Assembly (NCBI GenBank): GCA_016234205.1
Contig: JACRGN010000132.1
Span: forward strand, 1 to 5,552
Length of the DNA: 5,552 nt
From: Nitrospinota bacterium
GTDB lineage: Bacteria; Nitrospinota; Nitrospinia; UBA9942
Direction: 5' to 3'
Shown here piece by piece: positions 1 through 5,425 of this stretch. The position numbers were made by a program, and so were the translations under genes. Numbering within the stretch: position 1 is the first letter of the stretch; the number at the start of each line of letters is the position of its first letter. The notes under the pieces were generated by a model, which saw only the letters and a list, made by a program, of their open reading frames with translations, was not told the DNA's origin and searched no databases.

Positions 1-647
1 ATTGGCCTGTTTGTAAGGGTATGCGGGCAGATAGGGGATAGTATGAGGGCATTCATTGTAGGATAGACTATAGGTCCTCCTGCAGCCAGTGAATATGCAG
101 TAGAGCCTGTTGGTGTAGAGATGATAAGCCCGTCAGACCTGTAGGTTGTAACATATAAGCCGTTTATCTTTATCTCTAAATCTACAATCCTTGCAATAGC
201 GCCTCTATTTATTACCACATCATTAAAGGCGCAGTAATTTGCGGCTATCTTGCCTTCCCTATATATACAGGCATTAAGCATTATCCTGTCTTCTACTGTA
301 AAATCCCCAGAAATAATTTTTTCCAGTGCAGGGTAGAGTTCTCCAATTGTAATCTCGGTTAGGAATCCAAGGACACCTAAATTTACACCTAATATAGGTA
401 CATTATTTTCTTCTATAAGCCTGGCAACAGAAAGAAGAGTGCCGTCACCGCCAAGGACAATTATAAGTTCAGCCTCAGATGGTATATCAGCCCTTTTATA
501 TTGAGATTTTTCACCAATGATTCCTGATGTCTCCTTATCCAGATAAATCTCAATATCCCTGTCTTTGAGCCATTTAATAAGGGCTCTTAATGATTCTCCT
601 GCCTTGCTATGCTGTGTTTTAGCAATAACACCTATTTTTTTAATCAT
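1..647 (-). CDS. nadK: NAD kinase, N-terminal 215 codons (runs off left edge)
   Basis: NAD kinase phosphorylates NAD+ to NADP+ in the cytoplasm, using ATP or polyphosphate, and is the only source of NADP. My translation from the ATG at 647-645 starts MIKKIGVIAKTQHSKAGES. It shows the family signatures in order: the GGDGT motif at residues 66-70 with catalytic Asp68, NLGVLGFLTE at 89-98, the NDVVIN motif at 142-147, and the diagnostic glycine-rich block TPTGSTAYSLAAGGPIV at 178-194. The frame stays open to the window edge. Bacterial NAD kinases are usually about 280-300 residues, so roughly the last quarter is missing. The start is supported by a GAGAGG Shine-Dalgarno 7 bases upstream and by the normal N-terminus. 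The first 8 bases overlap the end of the P-loop kinase gene, which suggests translational coupling. Identity is secure; only the C-terminus is unseen. Confidence 0.96.
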   Translation of the reverse strand, partial: MIKKIGVIAKTQHSKAGESLRALIKWLKDRDIEIYLDKETSGIIGEKSQYKRADIPSEAELIIVLGGDGTLLSVARLIEENNVPILGVNLGVLGFLTEITIGELYPALEKIISGDFTVEDRIMLNACIYREGKIAANYCAFNDVVINRGAIARIVDLEIKINGLYVTTYRSDGLIISTPTGSTAYSLAAGGPIVYPTMNALILSPICPHTLTNRP

Positions 648-1221
648 GTATTAACCTCTCAAGTATTTTTTCTATACATACATCAACAGGTTCAGTGGTG
701 TCAACAATTATGTGAGAATCCCTATCCCCTGAAACAAGTTCAGGGTCATCTATGACATCAAAGTCTATTTTTTGTTTATCATATATTTCCAATCTCCCAT
801 CGGATGTTGCTCTTTTACTCTTCAACCGATAATTTAACCTCTTTTTTATTTCTTCATCTTTACAGATTGTTTCTATAATAAAAAATCTTATCCCCATTTC
901 TACTGCCAAACCTAAAATCAATTTTCTTTGGCTCTTTTTTTTTAAAGAGGCGTCAATGATTACAGATGAGCCTTTCATTAAAATATTATATGCCCTTTTT
1001 ATTATCTCTGTATAGGTTTTATCTGTCCACTCTTTTGAGTATATTCCCTTTTCAAAGTCTTCATATTTGTGTTCTGCAGGAGAGATGCCAGAGAGTTCTT
1101 TTCTCACTATATCAGAAGATATAATAGGTATATCCAATTTTTTAGATAGAAGTCCCGACAGTGTGCTCTTTCCTGTCCCTATAAGCCCGGCAAAGGCAAT
1201 AAGAATTGGTTTGTCCTTCAT
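640..1221 (-). CDS. P-loop nucleotide kinase, COG0645/AAA_33 type
   Basis: A 193-residue soluble protein with a Walker A loop at residues 12-20 (GLIGTGKST, Lys18). After it come SSDIVRKEL at 35-43, which matches the 'SDxxRK' substrate-side motif of the AAA_33 / predicted-kinase family, a strand ending VIIDAS at 87-92 that fits Walker B, and an Arg-rich lid region at about 128-145 (RLNYRLKSKRATSDGR). This layout resembles gluconate kinase-like and polynucleotide kinase-like P-loop kinases; the actual substrate is unknown. In many bacteria this domain is the C-terminal half of a roughly 500-residue protein whose N-terminal half is a COG2187 phosphotransferase fold. Here that half is the separate gene just upstream. 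The start (ATG 1221-1219) sits 8 residues before the first strand and Walker A loop, as expected, but has no Shine-Dalgarno. The stop codon lies inside the nadK start region. Fold and family are confident; the reaction is not known. Confidence 0.88.
   Translation of the reverse strand: MKDKPILIAFAGLIGTGKSTLSGLLSKKLDIPIISSDIVRKELSGISPAEHKYEDFEKGIYSKEWTDKTYTEIIKRAYNILMKGSSVIIDASLKKKSQRKLILGLAVEMGIRFFIIETICKDEEIKKRLNYRLKSKRATSDGRLEIYDKQKIDFDVIDDPELVSGDRDSHIIVDTTEPVDVCIEKILERLIHD
655..660 (-). promoter_or_regulatory. Shine-Dalgarno of nadK
   Basis: GAGAGG on the minus strand, 7 bases before the nadK ATG and inside the last codons of the upstream P-loop kinase gene. It is the only clear purine-rich ribosome binding site in front of any gene start in the window. 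It fixes the nadK start and suggests that ribosomes finishing the upstream gene can re-initiate here. Confidence 0.75.
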
Positions 1222-1244
1222 ACAAGGAAATTATAAAATATTTT

Positions 1245-1330
1245 GCCACAGATTTTCACTGACTCATTGAAAAAGGTTTAAACAGGTTAAACGGCTTAAA
1301 CGGTTTAAAAAGTCTGTGTAAGTCTGTGGC
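1245..1330. repeat. Intergenic compound palindrome, 9-base word GGTTTAAAC
   Basis: This fills most of the 108-base gap between the two kinase-like genes. The outer arms, 1245-1264 and 1311-1330, are inverted copies matching at 17 of 20 positions; the outermost 8 bases (GCCACAGA / TCTGTGGC) match perfectly. The right arm is itself two near-identical 10-mers (AGTCTGTGTA, AGTCTGTGGC). Between the arms lie four tandem 9-mers starting at 1275, 1284, 1293 and 1302, with consensus GGTTTAAAC. Two contain the self-complementary GTTTAAAC or a close variant. The outer end coincides with the first base of the upstream gene's stop codon (TAG, 1332-1330). It could fold as an RNA hairpin in the transcript. 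No T-run follows a compact GC stem, so it is not a standard intrinsic terminator. Confidence 0.85.
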
Positions 1331-2343
1331 TAATTCTTTTGTGTTCTGGCATAGGAGGCAGCCAATTTAAAATGTCCTCTGGCTGAATTAAGGCTCTTCT
1401 CTTTTTCTTTCGGCTGAATGTTGGGGTCATTAAGCTGAAAACTTTCAACCTTCCCTCTTACATAAGCCCTGTAACATTTATAAAAATTTATGATTTTATA
1501 TATAGCTGTATCCCCTGAAATCTCTATATATGAATCTACAAAATATCTTGAGAGGGGAGCTTCGCCGAGAAAATCGAGGTCCATGGCAAGGAATGCCGCC
1601 TCTGATGCTACATCGCCATATCTGAACCTGTCATTAAATTCAATACAGTCAAATATATATATTTTGTCAGAGATGCAGATATGCTCGGTCCTTAAATCGC
1701 CATGACAGTCCTTTATTTTATTTTCAGAAACTCTTTTTTTTAAAAGAGGTTTATTATTATCAATAAATTTATATGAGAAATCCTTTATGAGATTATACTC
1801 ATCTTGTGTCAGGCTGATTCCGATAAATTTATCTGTCTGGAGAAAGTTTTCATTTACATTCTTGAGTATAATTTCAATATCTCCAAACTTAGATATGTCA
1901 CTATTGACATCTGCAGATTGGTGAAATGCTGCAATTTTATTGGCTATCTTTTTGATTATAGCCCTATCAATTTTTTTATCAAATATCATTCTATCCATCA
2001 TCATATCAGGAGGGAGACGCCTCATCTTGATTGCATATTCTTCTATCTCCCCTTTTCCATCTAAGGAAAGAATAGATTTGTCTGAGACAATCTCAGAGAC
2101 TCCCAGATATATTTCAGGTGAAAGGCGGCTGTTTAATTTTATCTCCTGGCCACAATAAAATTTTCTCTTTTCAAGTATAGAATAATCAAGAAAGCCAAAA
2201 TTTACAGGTTTCTTCACCTTATACACATATTCACCTGCAATAAAAAGATAGGAGATATGGGTCTGGAGCATATCTACCTTTTCAGGCTTGAAAGGGTAGG
2301 TATCTGGATTTAACATGAATTTTAGTAAGGTTGATGAATCCAT
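1330..2343 (-). CDS. Aminoglycoside phosphotransferase-fold protein, COG2187 type
   Basis: A 337-residue soluble protein with a protein-kinase-like/APH fold. The N-terminal lobe has THISYLF at 28-34 and YKVKKPV at 41-47, where a lysine probably binds ATP, followed by FLDYSILEKR at 51-60. The C-terminal lobe has the catalytic-loop motif CHGDLRTEHI at 213-222 (Asp216 is the likely base) and the metal-binding segment IFDCIEFND at 230-238 (Asp232). RYGDVASEAAFLAMDLDF at 241-258 is typical of COG2187. Despite the family name, nothing indicates antibiotic resistance; the natural substrate is unknown. Family members are often fused to a C-terminal COG0645 P-loop kinase, which here is the next gene, 108 bases downstream. 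Start ATG 2343-2341 gives the usual lead of about 25 residues before the THIS motif but has no Shine-Dalgarno. The stop is TAG. Confidence 0.88.
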   Translation of the reverse strand: MDSSTLLKFMLNPDTYPFKPEKVDMLQTHISYLFIAGEYVYKVKKPVNFGFLDYSILEKRKFYCGQEIKLNSRLSPEIYLGVSEIVSDKSILSLDGKGEIEEYAIKMRRLPPDMMMDRMIFDKKIDRAIIKKIANKIAAFHQSADVNSDISKFGDIEIILKNVNENFLQTDKFIGISLTQDEYNLIKDFSYKFIDNNKPLLKKRVSENKIKDCHGDLRTEHICISDKIYIFDCIEFNDRFRYGDVASEAAFLAMDLDFLGEAPLSRYFVDSYIEISGDTAIYKIINFYKCYRAYVRGKVESFQLNDPNIQPKEKEKSLNSARGHFKLAASYARTQKN

Positions 2344-2350
2344 AAATAAA

Positions 2351-2415
2351 GATGCAAGTTATAAGTTGCAAGTTGCAAGTAAAAAACTTGAAACTTGCAT
2401 CTTGAATCTTACAAC
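2351..2415. repeat. Intergenic heptad palindrome, word GCAAGTT
   Basis: This fills the 71-base gap between the histidine kinase and the phosphotransferase-fold gene. The left arm has four in-phase 7-mers starting at 2354, 2361, 2368 and 2375, with consensus GCAAGTT (one is ATAAGTT, the last ends in A). The right arm carries inverted 7-mers starting at 2384, 2391, 2398 and 2405 (AAACTTG twice, then CATCTTG and AATCTTA). Folding around the AAAAA at 2381-2385 pairs 2351-2380 with 2386-2415 at about 23 of 30 positions. An alternative register gives a perfect 10-base pairing of 2351-2360 with 2392-2401. The right end touches the histidine kinase stop codon (2417-2415), and the left end lies 7 bases from the next ATG. 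Confidence 0.88.
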
Positions 2416-4061
2416 TACATTGGCAGGGTTATTTTTACTGTTGTCCCATTTCCCTCTTTGCTTTCTATATTAATACTTCCGTTATGTCCTTCTATTATCT
2501 TTTGAACTGTAGAGAGTCCTAAACCTGTTCCTTCTTCTTTCGTGGTAAAAAATGGGTCAAAAATCTTATGCAAATCTGCTTCTGATATGCCTGCCCCTGT
2601 ATCTTTAATAATAATTTCTACTGTTTCAGGATTAGGCTTGTAATATGATGAATCACCATTTTTTTTATTGACAGATATTGTCATTCTTCCGCCTTTATTC
2701 ATTGACTGAATGGAATTGAGGCAGAGATTCCAGATAACCTGTTTTATCTGCTTTGGGTCTGCATTAATTGTAATCCCATTATTTTCAAAAGATGTATCAA
2801 TATTTAGATTAGAAGGATATTCCTTGCTGTTTTTCAAAAGTGTTATTGTTTCTGCTATAAGTTCTTTTATGTTACAAGTCTGCTGGTTCTTTTTATAAGG
2901 TGATGCATAGATCAGAAATTGGGTTATTGTAGAGTTAAGCCTCTCAGTCTCCCTTAGAATAATGTCCATGAGTTTTATATTTGGGTCATTCAAAGAAAGC
3001 TCATCCTTTAATACCTGAATTGAGCCGCTTATGGATGCAAGTGGATTCCTTATCTCGTGTGCTATGCCTGCTGCTATCCTTCCTATTGCAGCTAATTTTT
3101 CACTCTTTATTACCTTTTCCTTCATCTCCTTTATAGTTGTCAGGTCCTGAAATACGCCTATTATGCCCCTTATATTGTTTTTATCATCTTTAAGAGGCGA
3201 TATGTTCATACCTATGTGGATATTTATTCCATCTTTCCTAATGAACATATCCTCCATACGGACAGGGTTGTCTGTCAGGCTATTAAAATCGCCTTTAAGA
3301 AGGGGGATATTGAAGAACTCAGAGTAGTATCTGCCCCTTACATCGTCAAATTTATACCCTGTTATCCCTTCAGCAGCCAGATTGAATGAGACTATCTTTC
3401 CATTCAGGTCAGCTGTCATTAGACCACTCCCCATATTTTTTACCACACTTTCGTGGAATGTCTTTAGCTGTAACAAATCTTCACTCTTCTCTTCTAACTC
3501 TTCACCTGTTTTTTTTAATTTTTCTGAAAGATAGCCGCTTAGAAATGCCACTAAATAGAAGACGGATATATTGAGAAATACAGTATAAAAGACAGCCTCA
3601 CCGACAGGCTGAGTTGTACTACTGCTATAAAATGTCAGGGGATGTAATAAATTGTAGAACTCTAAATTTACAAGGGTGCCGTATAAGATGCTTGATAAGG
3701 ATGCAATTATATAGCCTCCACTTCTATATAATATAATGCTGGAGGCTATGATGGAAAGGATATATAGAAATGGAAACGGACTTTCAATTCCGCCGCTTAT
3801 GTATATAACACCACTCTCTACTAATAAATCACCTATGAGCTGCAGGTAACATAGAAACTTCAGATTTTTTATCAGCTTGAGGAGAATGGAATATATAATA
3901 GTCAGGAGATATGTAGTTGCAATGAGGATTGTAACAGGCAGAATAAATGGAAGCTGTCCTGACCTTATTTGAAAGATTACGATAGTGCCAAGGAATACTG
4001 AGATGACAACTACCCTGAGAACCATCAGGGATTTTATTTTAAAGAGGAGTTCTCTATGCAT
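2415..4061 (-). CDS. pilS: PilS-like membrane sensor histidine kinase
   Basis: A 548-residue sensor kinase of the NtrB/PilS class. Residues 1-178 hold about six hydrophobic segments (near 10-31, 37-62, 68-88, 95-112, 115-132 and 157-178), which is the PilS-type membrane sensor. A short linker follows, rich in Glu and Lys (178-200). A PAS domain spans about 201-310, with SGLMTADLNGKIVSFN at 212-227 and a closing GVFQDLTTIKEM. The HisKA box is AGIAHEIRNPLASISGS at 331-347, with phospho-acceptor His335 and the HExxN phosphatase-type motif. The ATPase domain has N-box Asn445/Asn449, DTGAGI at 487-492, FDPFFTTK at 501-508 and GTGLGLS at 511-517. All catalytic motifs are intact. Adjacency to pilC and the PilS-like H-box context support pilus regulation, but no response regulator follows it here. 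The ATG at 4061-4059 is the only standard start before an in-frame stop at 4109-4107, and it has no Shine-Dalgarno. The kinase class is certain; the pilS assignment is probable. Confidence 0.85.
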   Translation of the reverse strand: MHRELLFKIKSLMVLRVVVISVFLGTIVIFQIRSGQLPFILPVTILIATTYLLTIIYSILLKLIKNLKFLCYLQLIGDLLVESGVIYISGGIESPFPFLYILSIIASSIILYRSGGYIIASLSSILYGTLVNLEFYNLLHPLTFYSSSTTQPVGEAVFYTVFLNISVFYLVAFLSGYLSEKLKKTGEELEEKSEDLLQLKTFHESVVKNMGSGLMTADLNGKIVSFNLAAEGITGYKFDDVRGRYYSEFFNIPLLKGDFNSLTDNPVRMEDMFIRKDGINIHIGMNISPLKDDKNNIRGIIGVFQDLTTIKEMKEKVIKSEKLAAIGRIAAGIAHEIRNPLASISGSIQVLKDELSLNDPNIKLMDIILRETERLNSTITQFLIYASPYKKNQQTCNIKELIAETITLLKNSKEYPSNLNIDTSFENNGITINADPKQIKQVIWNLCLNSIQSMNKGGRMTISVNKKNGDSSYYKPNPETVEIIIKDTGAGISEADLHKIFDPFFTTKEEGTGLGLSTVQKIIEGHNGSINIESKEGNGTTVKITLPM

Positions 4062-4066
4062 ATAAG

Positions 4067-4138
4067 CAATGAGTAATGGGCAATGAGCAATGAGCGATAA
4101 GAGTCGTTACTTACTTACTCATTGCTCGTCGCTCATTG
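4067..4138. repeat. Intergenic heptad palindrome, word CAATGAG
   Basis: This fills the 80-base gap between pilC and the histidine kinase. Five in-phase 7-mers start at 4067, 4074, 4081, 4088 and 4095; three are exactly CAATGAG and the others are TAATGGG and CGATAAG. The inverted arm has 7-mers starting at 4111, 4118, 4125 and 4132; read on the minus strand two are exactly CAATGAG, one is CGACGAG and one TAAGTAA. Several pairing registers are possible. One pairs 4074-4094 with 4118-4138 at 17 of 21 positions around a 23-base loop. The repeat ends 3 bases before the pilC stop codon (4144-4142) and begins 5 bases from the histidine kinase ATG, leaving no room for a normal ribosome binding site. 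Confidence 0.88.
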
Positions 4139-4141
4139 CTT

Positions 4142-5341
4142 TTAACCGCCGCCGGCGATGCTTGCCAGTTTAAATATTGGAAGATACATGGCAACGACAA
4201 TAAAACCGACTGTAACGCCGAGAAATGCCATTAATGCAGGCTCTAAAAGGGCTGTGAGGCCATCTACTGCAGTATCTACTTCTTCATCATAAAAATCTGC
4301 AATTTTATTTAACATTGAATCCAATGCACCTGCTGCCTCACCTACACCTATCATCTGAACTACCATATTAGGAAATATCTTCTTTTTCTCCAGAGGTTCG
4401 GCAATGGTCGTACCCTTTTTTATCTCTTCAATGATAGAGAGAACTGCCCCTTCAATAATTTTATTGCCTGCTGTTTTTGCAGTGATATCCAAACCCTGTA
4501 TAATCGGGACTCCGCTGGCAAGGAGTGTTCCCATCGTTCTTGTGAATTTTGCGACAGCTACCTTCTGAATAAGCGAGCCGAATACAGGAACCTTTAGCAT
4601 AAATCCGTCAACTACCACTTGTCCCTTTTCAGTTGCATAAAACCTTTTAAACAGGAAACTGCCTACAATTGCAAGCGGTATTACATAGACGATATATTTT
4701 TTTGTATATGAGCTGAGATTTAATACTATCTGGGTTGGAAGGGGCAGGGCGGCACCGGCGCCTTCAAACATTGTGGCGAAAGATGGTATAACAAATATCA
4801 TAAGGAATACAATAACAATAACAGCAATTGATACGATAGCAGCAGGATAAACCATTGCAGACTTAACCTTTCCTTTAAGTGCAAGTGACTTTTCATTGTA
4901 GGCAGCAAGCCTTTTCAGGATTGTATCAAGTATTCCTCCAACTTCACCGGCCTCTACCATATTAGAATAAAGGTTATCAAATATTTTAGGGTGTTTTCTA
5001 AGGGCATCGGCGAAGGTATCCCCTTTTTCAACCCGCGATTTTACATCAGCTATTGTCTTGGCAAATTTTTTATTCTCTGTCTGGGAAGAAAGGATGCTGA
5101 GACATTGGACGAGCGGCAGTCCTGCCTCAATCATTGTTGCAAACTGACGTGTAAATATAACGACATCTTTCTCTGTAGGACCGCCTCCGCCAAGGCTTAA
5201 TTCTTTGGGTTTTTTCTTTAATGATAAAACCTGGATTTTTTGTTTTCTGAAGATAGCCTCAGCCGCCTCTTTACTTTCAGCTTCTACCTCTCCGATTTGT
5301 TCCCCCGCCTTCGTCTTTACTTTATATATGAATGTTTGCAT
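4142..5341 (-). CDS. pilC: Type IV pilus inner-membrane platform protein PilC
   Basis: PilC/GspF family polytopic protein that forms the inner-membrane base of the type IV pilus and couples the PilB and PilT ATPases to pilin assembly and removal. The 399-residue product matches the family's usual length of about 400. The N-terminus MQTFIYKVKTKAGEQIGEVE is the standard opening. Two T2SSF domains follow, at about 63-186 and 266-388. Each has the repeated signature: MVEAGEVGGILD at 128-139 and MIGVGEAAGALD at 330-341. Hydrophobic segments are near 164-186, 217-234 and 368-388. The cytoplasmic linker contains GGGGPTEKDVVIFTRQFATM, typical of the start of the first domain. I chose ATG 5341-5339. 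A frame-open extension to a TTG at 5407 would add 22 residues that are only translated intergenic repeat. No clear Shine-Dalgarno precedes the chosen start. The sensor kinase downstream fits a pilus cluster. Confidence 0.95.
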   Translation of the reverse strand: MQTFIYKVKTKAGEQIGEVEAESKEAAEAIFRKQKIQVLSLKKKPKELSLGGGGPTEKDVVIFTRQFATMIEAGLPLVQCLSILSSQTENKKFAKTIADVKSRVEKGDTFADALRKHPKIFDNLYSNMVEAGEVGGILDTILKRLAAYNEKSLALKGKVKSAMVYPAAIVSIAVIVIVFLMIFVIPSFATMFEGAGAALPLPTQIVLNLSSYTKKYIVYVIPLAIVGSFLFKRFYATEKGQVVVDGFMLKVPVFGSLIQKVAVAKFTRTMGTLLASGVPIIQGLDITAKTAGNKIIEGAVLSIIEEIKKGTTIAEPLEKKKIFPNMVVQMIGVGEAAGALDSMLNKIADFYDEEVDTAVDGLTALLEPALMAFLGVTVGFIVVAMYLPIFKLASIAGGG

Positions 5342-5351
5342 AACCAAAAGG

Positions 5352-5422
5352 ATTGAAGATTGACTATTGAAGATTGAAAAAGATTTTCTTAAATCGTCAA
5401 TCGTCAATATTCAATATTCAAT
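5352..5422. repeat. Intergenic heptad palindrome, word ATTGAAG
   Basis: This fills the 84-base gap upstream of pilC. Four in-phase 7-mers start at 5352, 5359, 5366 and 5373: ATTGAAG twice, ATTGACT and ATTGAAA. The inverted arm has four 7-mers starting at 5394, 5401, 5408 and 5415: TCGTCAA twice, then TATTCAA twice. Pairing 5352-5379 with 5395-5422 matches at about 22 of 28 positions around a 15-base A/T-rich loop. The right end lies 3 bases from the stop codon of the upstream gene (5428-5426), and the left end lies 10 bases from the pilC ATG. In-frame reading through it creates a spurious N-terminal extension of PilC. Confidence 0.88.
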
Positions 5423-5425
5423 TTC

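Noticed and set aside
1067..1270. Plus-strand open frame of 67 codons, and similar ones at 1490-1705, 1804-2064, 1940-2158, 2710-2898, 3386-3574 and 4991-5200
   Set aside because: All lie antisense, wholly or mostly within strongly supported minus-strand genes, and their translations show no domain or family-like pattern.
1222..1329. A recent frameshift or sequencing error splitting a single kinase fusion gene
   Set aside because: The halves are separated by a stop codon, 108 bases of structured repeat and a separate ATG, so no one-base correction would rejoin them.
1330..2343. Aminoglycoside resistance gene
   Set aside because: The APH fold is present, but the COG2187-type motifs, the neighbouring COG0645 domain and the housekeeping context indicate a different, unknown substrate.
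2351..2415. Intrinsic terminator after the histidine kinase
   Set aside because: The stem is A/T-rich and imperfect, the only U-run is in the loop, and no U-run follows the stem on the transcribed strand.
4062..4141. CRISPR array or phage attachment site
   Set aside because: The units are 7 bases without spacers and are arranged as a palindrome, with no cas or integrase gene nearby.
5342..5407. A 22-codon N-terminal extension of PilC from a TTG start
   Set aside because: The extra residues are encoded by the 7-base repeat array. PilC homologues begin at the MQTFIYKV-like segment, so the ATG at 5341 is preferred.
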